Shown here: in pieces, positions 25,373 to 34,134 of the stretch
Layout: every line of letters starts with the position of its first letter
Numbering within the stretch: the first letter of the stretch is position 1
From: Sphingorhabdus_B arenilitoris
GTDB lineage: Bacteria > Pseudomonadota > Alphaproteobacteria > Sphingomonadales > Sphingomonadaceae
Length of the DNA stretch: 64,000 bases
NCBI RefSeq assembly: GCF_042651485.1
Contig: NZ_JBHSDH010000013.1
Coordinates: forward strand, 1,798,001-1,862,000
Reading direction: 5' to 3'
Notes under the pieces: generated by a model
Databases searched by the model: none
What the model saw: only the letters and a program-made list of their open reading frames with translations
Told to the model about the DNA's origin: nothing
Translations under genes and position numbers: made by a program

Positions 25373-25449
25373 CTCTTCTCTCCTTGGATTTGCAGTAACT
25401 CGTTTATGAACCTGCGATCATGCCTGCCCCGCCTAAACGGGATATAGGC

Positions 25450-26751
25450 CTAGTGGCCGATGATTTTAAGGGGCAGGGTCTTCAATCCACCCACGAAACT
25501 CGATTTCGCGCGCTTTGCTTCGCCGGCAAGCTCGATCCGGTCGATCCTATCGAGCAACTCGCCAAATAATATCTTCATCTCCATCCGCGCCATATGTAGC
25601 CCCAAACATTGATGTGCGCCTGTTCCAAAGGCGATATGCCGGTTAGGTGACCGGCTGGCATCAAATTTGCGCGGATTATCAAATATCCGCTCATCATGGT
25701 TGGCCGACACATAATTTATCATAATCCAATCGCCCTTTTGGATTTTGACCCCGGCAATTTCCGTATCTTCGGCTGCGGTGCGCATGAAATGCTGCACAGG
25801 GGTGGTCCACCGAATGGCTTCCTCCACGATCCCGGGCAAGAGCGAGCGGTCCGCCTTTAACCGCGCAAATTGATCGGGATCACGCGCCAGCGCCAGCATC
25901 GCGCCGGCGGTGGAGGCCGACGTCGTATCATGCCCGGCGGCGGCAAGGATGATGTAATAACCCGCCATATCCCGGTCGCTGAGATATTCGCCGTCCACTT
26001 TCGCATTGGCTATGACGCTGGCCACATCGGCGGTTGGATTGGCCCTGCGATCTGCGGTAATCTGCGCAAAATAGGCTTCAAAACCGGCGACGGCGCCGAT
26101 AACCAACTGCGTAATTTGCTCGGGCGTCATATTGGCCATGCCGGATTTGTTCAAATCTTCATCCTGACCGCCGAACATTTGCTGCGTCAGGAACAGCATG
26201 CGTTGCTCGTCTTCCTCCGGCACGCCCAATATCTGCATCACCACATGCAGCGGATAGGGCGCGGAAACCAGCGGCACAAAATCGGCAATGCCGTCATTAC
26301 TGGCCGCCGCATTTATCAACCGGTCCACCGTGACCTTGGCCAGCGCGGCAATTTCATCCTCCATCTGCTTCAGATTTTTGGGCATGAACCAATCTTGCGT
26401 CAGGCGGCGATATTTCGGATGGATCGGCGCATCTAGCGACACCAGCGAATTGACCAGATGCGGGCTGCCGCCGGTCACTTCGCGGATCAAATTATCTCCA
26501 GCTTTCAACCCGAAAACTATTGCGCGCGGATTATTCAGGAATGTTTGGTTGTCCTTGCTGATCCGCATGACATCTTCATGGCGTGTGACCAGCCAGAACG
26601 GATCGTGCAAATCGCCATTTTCGACCCACGCCACTGGCATATCATGGCGCAGTTTTTCAAATATATCGAGCAACCCATCCCATTGGGCATAGGCCTCAGG
26701 ATCGATCACCGGATAGGCATATTCATCCATAACAATGTTGGCATTCGTCAT
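25450..26751 (-). CDS. Cytochrome P450 monooxygenase
   Basis: 433 residues with all core P450 motifs: I-helix AAAGHDTTSAST, EEAIRW (ExxR), and the heme loop FGTGAHQCLGLHMAR with the ligand cysteine near residue 380. It is soluble, so it needs a separate ferredoxin and reductase, which are not in this window. The organisation resembles bacterial CYP enzymes that hydroxylate terpenoid, steroid or long-chain substrates. The start at 26751 follows TAGGAG; the 13 residues before it are unsupported. It lies 11 bases after the ligase gene. Confidence 0.92.
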   Translation of the reverse strand: MTNANIVMDEYAYPVIDPEAYAQWDGLLDIFEKLRHDMPVAWVENGDLHDPFWLVTRHEDVMRISKDNQTFLNNPRAIVFGLKAGDNLIREVTGGSPHLVNSLVSLDAPIHPKYRRLTQDWFMPKNLKQMEDEIAALAKVTVDRLINAAASNDGIADFVPLVSAPYPLHVVMQILGVPEEDEQRMLFLTQQMFGGQDEDLNKSGMANMTPEQITQLVIGAVAGFEAYFAQITADRRANPTADVASVIANAKVDGEYLSDRDMAGYYIILAAAGHDTTSASTAGAMLALARDPDQFARLKADRSLLPGIVEEAIRWTTPVQHFMRTAAEDTEIAGVKIQKGDWIMINYVSANHDERIFDNPRKFDASRSPNRHIAFGTGAHQCLGLHMARMEMKILFGELLDRIDRIELAGEAKRAKSSFVGGLKTLPLKIIGH

Positions 26752-26762
26752 AATTGCCGCTC

Positions 26763-28289
26763 CTATGCCCTCGCTTTTTGCTCCGCCCAATATTCATCAC
26801 GCAGCAGGCGTTTATAAAGCTTGCCGGTGGGATGACGCGGCAATTCATCGCGAAAATCAATCTGGCGCGGAATCTTAACACCCGAAAGCGACTGGCGCAT
26901 AAAGGCATTGAGTTCGTCGCGCAGCGCATCGCCCGCCTGTGCCATATCGAGCGGTTGCACCACGGCCACAACGCGCTCACCCATTTCTTCATCGGGCGCG
27001 CCGATAACCGCGGCATCGGCTACTTTAGGATGGGTGACGAGCAGATTTTCAATCTCTTGCGGATAGATATTCACGCCGCCAGAAATGATCATAAAGCTTT
27101 TCCGGTCGGTCAGGTATAAAAAGCCCTCTTCATCGACCCAGCCAACATCGCCGAGCGACGTCCAGCCATGTTTATTCGCCGCCTTGGCGGTTTTTTCGGG
27201 GTCATTATGATAGCTGAACGGATTGCCGCCTTCGAAAAAGACCGCGCCCTCGGTGCGCGGCGGCACTTCATCGCCGTCATCGTTGCAGATTCGCGTGATG
27301 CCCATCAACGCACGGCCAACCGAACCTTTATGCGTCAACCAATCCTCGCTGCTGATATAGGTGAAACCATTGCCCTCTGTTCCGGCATAATATTCTTTCA
27401 GCACCGGCCCCCACCAATCGATCATCGCTTCCTTGATCGGAACCGGGCAAGGCGCAGCCGCATGGACCGCCGATTTCAGTGAGGATACGTCATATCTGCT
27501 GCGCACTTCCTCCGGCAATTTCAGCATCCGGACGAAATGCGTCGGCACCCATTGGCTGACATCAACCTGATATTTTTCCACCAGAGCCAGCGCTTTTTCG
27601 GGGTCAAATTTCTCCATCACTATGACGGTCCCGCCCAGTTTATGGACGACCATGCACCAACGCAGCGGGGCCGCATGGTAAAGCGGTGCGGGCGACAAAT
27701 AGGTGCAGCCCTCGCTAAAGCCAAATGCCCCCACCGCCAGCTGCACCAAAATATTGGGGCCATCAAGCGCGGGATTTTCGGGCAGCGGCACGCGCACGCC
27801 CTTTGGCTGTCCCGTGGTGCCGGAGCTATAGAGCATGTCGACGCCGGCGCGTTCGTCGGCAATCGGGGTATCGGGCATATCGGCCAAAGCACCGGCCAAA
27901 GATGGCCAACCGGCATGATCGCCCAGCGCATAGCGGGCCACACCCGTTTGCAGCTGATCAAGCATCGCACCGAGCGACGCCGACGCCACCAGCATTTTTG
28001 CGCCGCTATCGGCGATGATATAATCGACCTCCGCTGCGGTCAGGCGGCTGCTAATCGCGACATAGAATAAACCTGCGCGGTGTGCGCCCCAGACCAGTTC
28101 AAAATATTCCGGGCAATTGTCGAGGCACAGCGCGATCGTATCGCCGATTTGCAATCCCTGACCGCGAATAAATTGGGCGAAGCGGTTGGATGCTTTGTTC
28201 AATTGGTCATAAGTGATGACCTGCCCCGAACCGCCCATGATGATGGCGGGATGATCGGGTTTATTTTGTGCATGGACAAATGGGTGCAT
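26763..28289 (-). CDS. AMP-dependent acyl-CoA synthetase (ANL family)
   Basis: 508 residues: the P-loop-like YSSGTTGQPKGVRV, EYYAGTEGNGFT, and TDRKSFMIISGGVNIYPQEIE with the C-terminal adenylation lysine in PRHPTGKLYKR. It activates a carboxylic acid to its CoA thioester with ATP. In the operon it follows the crotonase by 12 bases and precedes the P450, as would be needed to prime a hydroxylated acid for beta-oxidation. The acid specificity is unknown. Confidence 0.92.
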   Translation of the reverse strand: MHPFVHAQNKPDHPAIIMGGSGQVITYDQLNKASNRFAQFIRGQGLQIGDTIALCLDNCPEYFELVWGAHRAGLFYVAISSRLTAAEVDYIIADSGAKMLVASASLGAMLDQLQTGVARYALGDHAGWPSLAGALADMPDTPIADERAGVDMLYSSGTTGQPKGVRVPLPENPALDGPNILVQLAVGAFGFSEGCTYLSPAPLYHAAPLRWCMVVHKLGGTVIVMEKFDPEKALALVEKYQVDVSQWVPTHFVRMLKLPEEVRSRYDVSSLKSAVHAAAPCPVPIKEAMIDWWGPVLKEYYAGTEGNGFTYISSEDWLTHKGSVGRALMGITRICNDDGDEVPPRTEGAVFFEGGNPFSYHNDPEKTAKAANKHGWTSLGDVGWVDEEGFLYLTDRKSFMIISGGVNIYPQEIENLLVTHPKVADAAVIGAPDEEMGERVVAVVQPLDMAQAGDALRDELNAFMRQSLSGVKIPRQIDFRDELPRHPTGKLYKRLLRDEYWAEQKARA

Positions 28290-28301
28290 GACGGCCTCTC
28301 C

Positions 28302-29060
28302 TTATTCGCCGGTCCAATTGGGTTTGCGCTTCTCGGCAAAGGCACGCGGGCCTTCCTGAGCGTCTTTGGAAGTGAAGACAGGCCCCATAATTTCGGACTG
28401 CTTTTTCCACATATTCTCGCTATTCCAATCGGGGCGCTCGTTGATAATCCGCTTCGTCGCGATCAGCGCCAACGGGCCGTTGGCCGCGACCTTTGCCGCC
28501 AGTTCCAGCGCGCCATCAATCGCAGCGCCGCTGGTCAAACGGTTCACAAAACCGATGTCATAGGCCCGCTGCGCATCGATGAAATCACCTGTCAGCGCCA
28601 GTTCCATCGCCATGCGCTTGCCGATAATGGACGGCAGCGTCAGCAGGCCCCCTGCCGCCGCAACCAAGCTGCGTTTGACCTCTGGGATACCAAATTGCGC
28701 CTGATCATTGGCGACGAGCAAATCGCAGGCGATGGCGATTTCCATTCCCCCTGCGAGCGCATATCCCTCTACCGCGCCGATCAACGGCTTTGCGGGCGGG
28801 CGTTCGATGAAACCGGCAAAGCCTTTCCCCTTCACCGATGGCAATTCCCCTTTCAAAAAGGCTTTCAAATCCATGCCTGAACAAAATGTCCCGCCCGCGC
28901 CCGTAATGATGCCAGCGTTGAGCGCCTTATCGCTATCCAGCTCTTCCATCGCGGCGGCGATACCCTCTGCCACCGCCTTATTAACGGCATTTTTCGCCTC
29001 GGGCCGGTTGATGGTGATAATAAGGACGCCGTCCTGCCGTTGGGTTAAGACTTCGCTCAA
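28302..29060 (-). CDS. Enoyl-CoA hydratase (crotonase family)
   Basis: 252 residues with GTFCSGMDLKAF (first oxyanion segment) and VEGYALAGGMEIAIACDLLVA (second), typical of FadB1x/crotonase proteins, and a FGIPEVKRSLVAAAGG helix. Expected to add water to an enoyl-CoA. Second gene of the operon headed by the acyl-CoA dehydrogenase, 27 bases downstream of it. Confidence 0.9.
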   Translation of the reverse strand: MSEVLTQRQDGVLIITINRPEAKNAVNKAVAEGIAAAMEELDSDKALNAGIITGAGGTFCSGMDLKAFLKGELPSVKGKGFAGFIERPPAKPLIGAVEGYALAGGMEIAIACDLLVANDQAQFGIPEVKRSLVAAAGGLLTLPSIIGKRMAMELALTGDFIDAQRAYDIGFVNRLTSGAAIDGALELAAKVAANGPLALIATKRIINERPDWNSENMWKKQSEIMGPVFTSKDAQEGPRAFAEKRKPNWTGE

Positions 29061-29087
29061 ATTTCTGCTCCTTTTAAGGTGATGGGA

Positions 29088-30314
29088 TCAGCGTGTTTTG
29101 GGCAGGCCCAGAACATGTTCGCCGATAATATTGCGCTGTATCTCGCTGGTGCCGCCGCCAATCGTGGCGCTGAAACTATTCAGATAAGCGCGGTGCCAAT
29201 AACCATCATCCTGCGCCGCTTCGTCGCCGACATAATAGCCCGCCCGCGTCCCTTGAAACTGCAACGAAAATTCGGTCAGCTCGCGCACCAGCTCGGTGCG
29301 GGCGAGCTTATTCATCAGCGCAAGGCCCATCGGCTTATCCTGATTCAGCGGGGCCATGCGGCGGCGCTGATTATTAAGGTTCAGCGCCTGTATATCGATC
29401 ATATAATCGACCAATTTGTCGCGCATTACCGGATCGTCCAGCACCGGCTTTCCGCCGCGCCGTGCCTCCCGCGCCAGATCGACGACGCGCATCACGTCCA
29501 TTTCCTTGACGAAATAACCACCGACCGGATTGACCTTTGCCCCGCGTTCATATTCCAGCGTCTTCATCGCGATGTTCCACCCCTGACCCTCTTCGCCCAT
29601 CAGGCCGCTGGCCGGTATCCGCGCATCGGTGAAAAAACATTGCGTGAAGCCATATTCACCGGTCAGTTTTTTCAGCCGCCGTGTTTCCACGCCGGGGATT
29701 TTCATCGGCGCTAGGAAAAAGGACAGACCCGCATATTTGCTCTGCCCCGCGTCATTGCTGGTGCGGGCGAGCAGGATCATATAATCCGCCCGGTCGCCCA
29801 AAGACGTCCAGATTTTCGACCCGTTGATCACATATTCATCGCCATCGCGGACCGCTTTGGTCTGCGCGCTGCCAAGGTCGCTGCCATGTTCAGGTTCGCT
29901 AAATCCTTGGCACCAGATTTCCTCAGCCGATAGCATCGGCTTGATAAAGCGCCGCTTATCCTCTTCCCGGCCAATGTCCAGCAGCAGCGGACCGGTCCAG
30001 CCATTGGCGATGGCGTTGATCATAATCGGCGCATCATGGCTTTTCATGATCCGCGTGGCGATCCGTTGATAGGCGGGATGCATCCCATGGCCGCCATATT
30101 CGGTGGGCCAGCTCATCCCGAAATAGCCCGCTTCATAAACTTTACGCTGCCATTCGCGCAGGAAATCAAATTGCTGGTCGGTCGATACCTCCATAAACGT
30201 CAGCGGCAACATGAACCCGGGATCAGCGACAACATTGTCGGCGAACCAGGCATCACATTGCGCTTCAAAATCGGCCAGCTCTTGGGCGGTTGGTTTTGAC
30301 GCGGTTGCACTCAT
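29088..30314 (-). CDS. Acyl-CoA dehydrogenase family protein
   Basis: 408 residues with FAD- and substrate-contact segments CQGFSEPEHGSDLGSAQTKA and NGSKIWTSLGDRADYMILLA, ending SATIGGGTSEIQRNIIGEHVL as in the ACAD family. It introduces the alpha-beta double bond of an acyl-CoA. First gene of a five-gene operon (ACAD, crotonase, acyl-CoA synthetase, P450, aldehyde dehydrogenase). Operator 3 lies 22 bases upstream of its ATG. There is no partner subunit here, so a homo-oligomer is likely. Confidence 0.93.
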   Translation of the reverse strand: MSATASKPTAQELADFEAQCDAWFADNVVADPGFMLPLTFMEVSTDQQFDFLREWQRKVYEAGYFGMSWPTEYGGHGMHPAYQRIATRIMKSHDAPIMINAIANGWTGPLLLDIGREEDKRRFIKPMLSAEEIWCQGFSEPEHGSDLGSAQTKAVRDGDEYVINGSKIWTSLGDRADYMILLARTSNDAGQSKYAGLSFFLAPMKIPGVETRRLKKLTGEYGFTQCFFTDARIPASGLMGEEGQGWNIAMKTLEYERGAKVNPVGGYFVKEMDVMRVVDLAREARRGGKPVLDDPVMRDKLVDYMIDIQALNLNNQRRRMAPLNQDKPMGLALMNKLARTELVRELTEFSLQFQGTRAGYYVGDEAAQDDGYWHRAYLNSFSATIGGGTSEIQRNIIGEHVLGLPKTR

Positions 30315-30336
30315 CGGGCGACTCCTCTCTCACCCA

Positions 30337-30354
30337 TTTAATTGCGCGATTAAA
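30337..30354. promoter_or_regulatory. Palindromic operator 3 (TTTAATTGCGCGATTAAA)
   Basis: The same 18-base element as at 17703 and 22567, with arms TTTAAT/ATTAAA. It stands just before the acyl-CoA dehydrogenase operon and about 30 bases from the end of the sortase gene. Confidence 0.7.
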
Positions 30355-30386
30355 TCGCCAAATGCAAGGGGGATTTACGGGAGGAT

Positions 30387-31001
30387 TTACCCGATGACCG
30401 CTGGCCCTATATCCGCCATCTGCGACGCATCAAGCACCGCGCGCACGACATAACGCTGCTTTCCGCCGCGCACGCTGCCAAAAGGATAGCAGGTGGACAG
30501 CGCCAGTTCATTCTGCGTCATCCCCGTTTCCACGGTGAAGCGGTCGGCATGGACCACCTTCATCGATGTAACGCGGTACGGCATCATCACCCCGTCCCGG
30601 CCCGCGACTTGGAATATATCGCCGACCTGCACGTCTTTTAGGAAAGCAAAATGCGTGTCGCGGTGCGCGGCAATCACGCTGGTGCCGGGGGCTCCGATAT
30701 CGGCGCTGCCGGGGACCAAGGTTGGCCCTGCCCGCATCGCCTCTACACTGCCCGCATTGAGGATGATTTCCGATACGCCCAGCCGGGGCATGGTGATTTT
30801 GCCAATCGGCGCAATATCGGCGCCCATCCACGGGCTTTGCAGCTCGCCGCTTTTGACGGTTTCGGCATAGGCATTTTCGAGCAGCACCTGCGCCACTTTT
30901 GCCTTGATCGGCACCGCAGCGCCGCTGGCGGCAACCGCAAGGCCGCTGGTGCACAGGGCGATAGAGACGGCGAGGGTGATTTTACGGGTCGAGTTTTTCA
31001 T
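30387..31001 (-). CDS. Class GN sortase
   Basis: 204 residues: an N-terminal hydrophobic signal/anchor and the sortase fold with catalytic His in AAHRDTHFAF, Cys in STCYPFGS and Arg in GKQRYVVRA. Class GN sortases are the proteobacterial type, found next to a single dedicated substrate. The ATG lies one base after the stop codon of the substrate gene, so both are made from one transcript. It should cleave the LPQTA signal of the upstream protein, but the acceptor in this Gram-negative envelope is unknown. Confidence 0.9.
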   Translation of the reverse strand: MKNSTRKITLAVSIALCTSGLAVAASGAAVPIKAKVAQVLLENAYAETVKSGELQSPWMGADIAPIGKITMPRLGVSEIILNAGSVEAMRAGPTLVPGSADIGAPGTSVIAAHRDTHFAFLKDVQVGDIFQVAGRDGVMMPYRVTSMKVVHADRFTVETGMTQNELALSTCYPFGSVRGGKQRYVVRAVLDASQMADIGPAVIG

Positions 31002-31002
31002 C

Positions 31003-33198
31003 TCAAATTTCCTTTTTCCGGCGTGAAAATGTTAGGCCGATGAGCCCCAGCCCAAAGGCGAATAGTCCAAGCAGCAAGCGCAGCGCATAATTGGTTGCGG
31101 TTTGCGGCAATTGAAATTGCTTATCGGTGCGCAGCTGCGCCATATGGGCTTCATTGGCGATGGCTGCAGCGGCGGTGTCACCGCCGAACAGGCCGTCAAA
31201 ATCCCAGCCCTCGGGCAGGTTGATCGGCAAATCTTCCTTGCGCAGCGGCTCACCCTTGGGACGGGTGCGCTCTTCTTCCACCGCAACCAAGCTCGTCTGG
31301 CTGGTGACCAGTGAATAGCGCAGGCCAAGCTCGGCAATCTGGGCTTCCCCTGCCTCATATTCGATTTTGCCGAGCAGGCTGTCCGCTTCAATATCGTCGA
31401 TCCGGCGGCGCGCCCACAGCTTGGCCACGGCGGGGCTTTCGGATGCAGAGGACAGGTCGATCGTGCGGGTCCAATTGACCTTGCCGATATGGCCGCTGAC
31501 CGTTACTTGGCCCTCCAGCCGGTCCGACCTGCCAAGCAGCAGCAACGGTTCACCCGCATAGAGATCAGGCAGCGTGGAGGGAGTCAGATCAAAGCTGTTT
31601 CCGGCAACGCTGACCTTCAAATCCTGCATGGCGGGACGGGACAGCATATCGAGCAGCTTCGCCATTTTCGCGGTCACTTCGCCCGCCTCGCCAATATTGG
31701 TGTAAATCCCCCGGCCCATCGTCGCCATGCGGCTCATCAAATAGCCATTGGGCGCGCTGCCGATACCGACCATGAACACGCGGCTATTGCCATTATCCGC
31801 GCCAATCGCGGCCAGCATTTCAGTTTCATTGGAAATTGATCCATCGGTCAGGAAAATCACTTGGCGCAGCGTCGTGGCGCGGGGCGTTATGGCGTCATCC
31901 TTCAGCGCAGCGATCAGCGCGGGCAGCATTTCGGTGCCGCCGTTCGCCTCCAATGTTTCCGTATAGGCTTTGGCCTCAGCAATTTTTTCCGCACTGGCAG
32001 GCACGCTGACGTCAAATAGCTGCGTCAATGTATCGTCGAAACGGATGATGTTGAAATGATCCTGCGGGCGCAAGGTGCCGAGCGCATGGATCAGGCTTTT
32101 CTTCGCCTCCGCCATCGAGTCGCCCGTCATTGATCCGCTATTGTCGATAACGAAAACCATTTCGCGCGGCGGGATGAAGCTGCTTTTATCGTTGGCAGGC
32201 GGGGTCAGTGACGCCATGATATAATAACTGCCGTCAAATTGCTGTTTATAAAGGCTGAGCGTTGGATCGGCGCTGGCCGAACGCCAGCTTAATTCAAAAT
32301 CCTTATCCGCTGGAACCTGCCCCTGCGCCAGCTTCACGGTGCGCTTTGCGCCTTTGCCGTCAATGGCCACTTTATGATAGGCGCTGTCCACATTAGCCGG
32401 GACAAATCCGGGGTCCAGATGGACGGTGATCGACACTGGATTGGTCTTTTCCCCTCGCTTTGGATCAACCAGCGGCGCGGAGACAATAGCAGCGGCATCT
32501 TGCGCCGCCGCCCCGCTATCAATGCTGTGCGGCGGGATATAGCGCGGCGCCACCACCAGTGGCAGGCGCAGCGAAAACACACCGTCGAGCTGACGCAGCG
32601 GCATTTGATATTCAATCACGATCAGCACGGTTTCACCCGGCCCGATATTGGCGACGCTGTTGGTAAACATATTGGGACGCAGCTGTTCAACCAGGCCAGC
32701 CTTTTTGCCTTCGGCCATCGCCTCTTCGTAAATTTCGCGGGCTTCCTCGCGTTTCTTGATCTTCCCAATAATAACCCGGTTACCGACGGTCATTTTCAAA
32801 CTGTCGACCGCCGCATCTTCGGGCAAAGGATAGAGGTAAGTCGCCTCCATCCAGTCGGCGGACACATTGCGAAATGCCTGCGTCACCCGCACCCGCGCGA
32901 TATTGCCGGTTACGGTGACTTCCATGTCGGTGCCCAGCTGCACAGCGGGGATCTGCGCGCTGCCATCCTTATGGGCGAGCATCAATGTGCCGCTTTGCGG
33001 ACCGCCATCTTCGGCGGCATCTGCGGCTTGCATGGCAAAGGCGGGCGCAGCCAAAACTGCGCCCGCAGGAATGGCTAGCAACATTGCAGCCAGGGGTAGA
33101 AGGCTGCGCGAAATGCGGGCCTTCGGGGTGCCTCGTGCGATGTCCAGCGCAGTAGGGCCGGACAAGATGGATGGCGATGTGATAGCGGATAGGGTCAT
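31003..33198 (-). CDS. Sortase target protein with VIT and VWA domains and LPQTA sorting signal
   Basis: 731 residues: an N-terminal signal region ending near PAFAMQA, a VIT domain (about 70-210), and a VWA domain with an intact MIDAS (FVIDNSGSMTG, FLTDGS). The C terminus is a sorting signal, LPQTA at about 697, a hydrophobic helix (ALRLLLGLFAFGLGLIGLTF) and RRKK. This is the layout of the marine proteobacterial sortase targets, related in domain plan to inter-alpha-trypsin inhibitor heavy chains. It is likely exported and anchored in the envelope, and may bind a ligand through its MIDAS metal. The sortase follows immediately. Confidence 0.9.
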   Translation of the reverse strand: MTLSAITSPSILSGPTALDIARGTPKARISRSLLPLAAMLLAIPAGAVLAAPAFAMQAADAAEDGGPQSGTLMLAHKDGSAQIPAVQLGTDMEVTVTGNIARVRVTQAFRNVSADWMEATYLYPLPEDAAVDSLKMTVGNRVIIGKIKKREEAREIYEEAMAEGKKAGLVEQLRPNMFTNSVANIGPGETVLIVIEYQMPLRQLDGVFSLRLPLVVAPRYIPPHSIDSGAAAQDAAAIVSAPLVDPKRGEKTNPVSITVHLDPGFVPANVDSAYHKVAIDGKGAKRTVKLAQGQVPADKDFELSWRSASADPTLSLYKQQFDGSYYIMASLTPPANDKSSFIPPREMVFVIDNSGSMTGDSMAEAKKSLIHALGTLRPQDHFNIIRFDDTLTQLFDVSVPASAEKIAEAKAYTETLEANGGTEMLPALIAALKDDAITPRATTLRQVIFLTDGSISNETEMLAAIGADNGNSRVFMVGIGSAPNGYLMSRMATMGRGIYTNIGEAGEVTAKMAKLLDMLSRPAMQDLKVSVAGNSFDLTPSTLPDLYAGEPLLLLGRSDRLEGQVTVSGHIGKVNWTRTIDLSSASESPAVAKLWARRRIDDIEADSLLGKIEYEAGEAQIAELGLRYSLVTSQTSLVAVEEERTRPKGEPLRKEDLPINLPEGWDFDGLFGGDTAAAAIANEAHMAQLRTDKQFQLPQTATNYALRLLLGLFAFGLGLIGLTFSRRKKEI

Positions 33199-33326
33199 TT
33201 TCGGGTCCTCAACTCAACAGTTCATCGCTTGTATCTCTCATTTCATCGCGATGATCCACGTTCATTATCGGCAAATCTCCGCCAGAAATTGCAGGATTTG
33301 GCGGCTTTTCCGTATTTGTTTGACGA

Positions 33327-33356
33327 AATGTGCGGATTTGTGCAGGAATGTGCGGA
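33327..33356. promoter_or_regulatory. Three phased 10-bp repeats upstream of the XRE regulator
   Basis: Tandem AATGTGCGGA, TTTGTGCAGG, AATGTGCGGA follow one another without gaps, one per helical turn, so protein could bind the same face of DNA. They end 24 bases before the regulator ATG and are 128 bases from the divergent sortase-target start. They are probably an operator for the adjacent HTH regulator. Confidence 0.5.
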
Positions 33357-33380
33357 CTAATAGCAGCCGAAAGCGCGTGA

Positions 33381-34121
33381 ATGACCGATATTGATGCCGA
33401 TTTGGTAAGCCAAAAAATCCGTGAAGAAATTGCGCGGCGGCGTTTGTCGCGGCAACAGCTTGCCGATATGGCGAAGATCAGCCTGTCGACATTGGAAAAA
33501 GCCCTGACCGGCAAACGAGCCTTTACCTTATCAACGGTGATCCGCATCGAAGAGGCGCTGTCCACATCGCTGCGCGGCAAAAATACCGGAGTGCCCGCCG
33601 GTATGGAAGGCAGCGGCGAGCTCGCGCCCTTCTATCTCGGCAGCTACAGCCATGAAGGGATAAAATGGATTGAGGGCCAATATCTGACCATCCGGCCGAG
33701 CTTCAGCAATCCGGATGATGTCTACAGCTATATTATCACCATCCGTTGGAATGATGATGCCAGCTATCTCGAATTTGCCGAAACCAGCCGTGAAGATGCC
33801 AATTTTGAACAGACAGGCCGAGTATCCATGCCCAATTTGTCGGGGCATATTTATCTCGTCACCAATGATAATGGCCAATATCGGCTGATGGTGCTCGGCC
33901 GTCCGACCATTGACGGGACTTTGTTCGGGCTGCTGACCACTTTGCAGGTCGGCCATGGGTCGCAGCTTGTGCCGGTATCCAGCCCCGTGGCCTTGGTGAA
34001 ATATAACCGGATGGCTGGCGCGGCTATCGGATCGGTGAAACCGGGCATGCCGCATTATGATAGCTACCGCAGCCTGATCGATTCCGCGCTGGCAAAGGAT
34101 TATGTCCGCTTTCACAGCTGA
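33381..34121 (+). CDS. XRE-type transcriptional regulator with unknown C-terminal domain
   Basis: 246 residues: an N-terminal helix-turn-helix (about 10-65, LSRQQLADMAKISLSTLEKALTGK), then a beta-rich domain of about 160 residues (ELAPFYLGSYSHEGIKWIEG, YLEFAETSRE) that may sense a ligand or protein. Divergent from the sortase/target operon, with phased repeats in between, so it probably controls that operon and itself. I do not recognise the C-terminal domain as a named family. The start is supported by the HTH position. Confidence 0.8.
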   Translation: MTDIDADLVSQKIREEIARRRLSRQQLADMAKISLSTLEKALTGKRAFTLSTVIRIEEALSTSLRGKNTGVPAGMEGSGELAPFYLGSYSHEGIKWIEGQYLTIRPSFSNPDDVYSYIITIRWNDDASYLEFAETSREDANFEQTGRVSMPNLSGHIYLVTNDNGQYRLMVLGRPTIDGTLFGLLTTLQVGHGSQLVPVSSPVALVKYNRMAGAAIGSVKPGMPHYDSYRSLIDSALAKDYVRFHS

Positions 34122-34134
34122 CCTGCGGCCCGGA

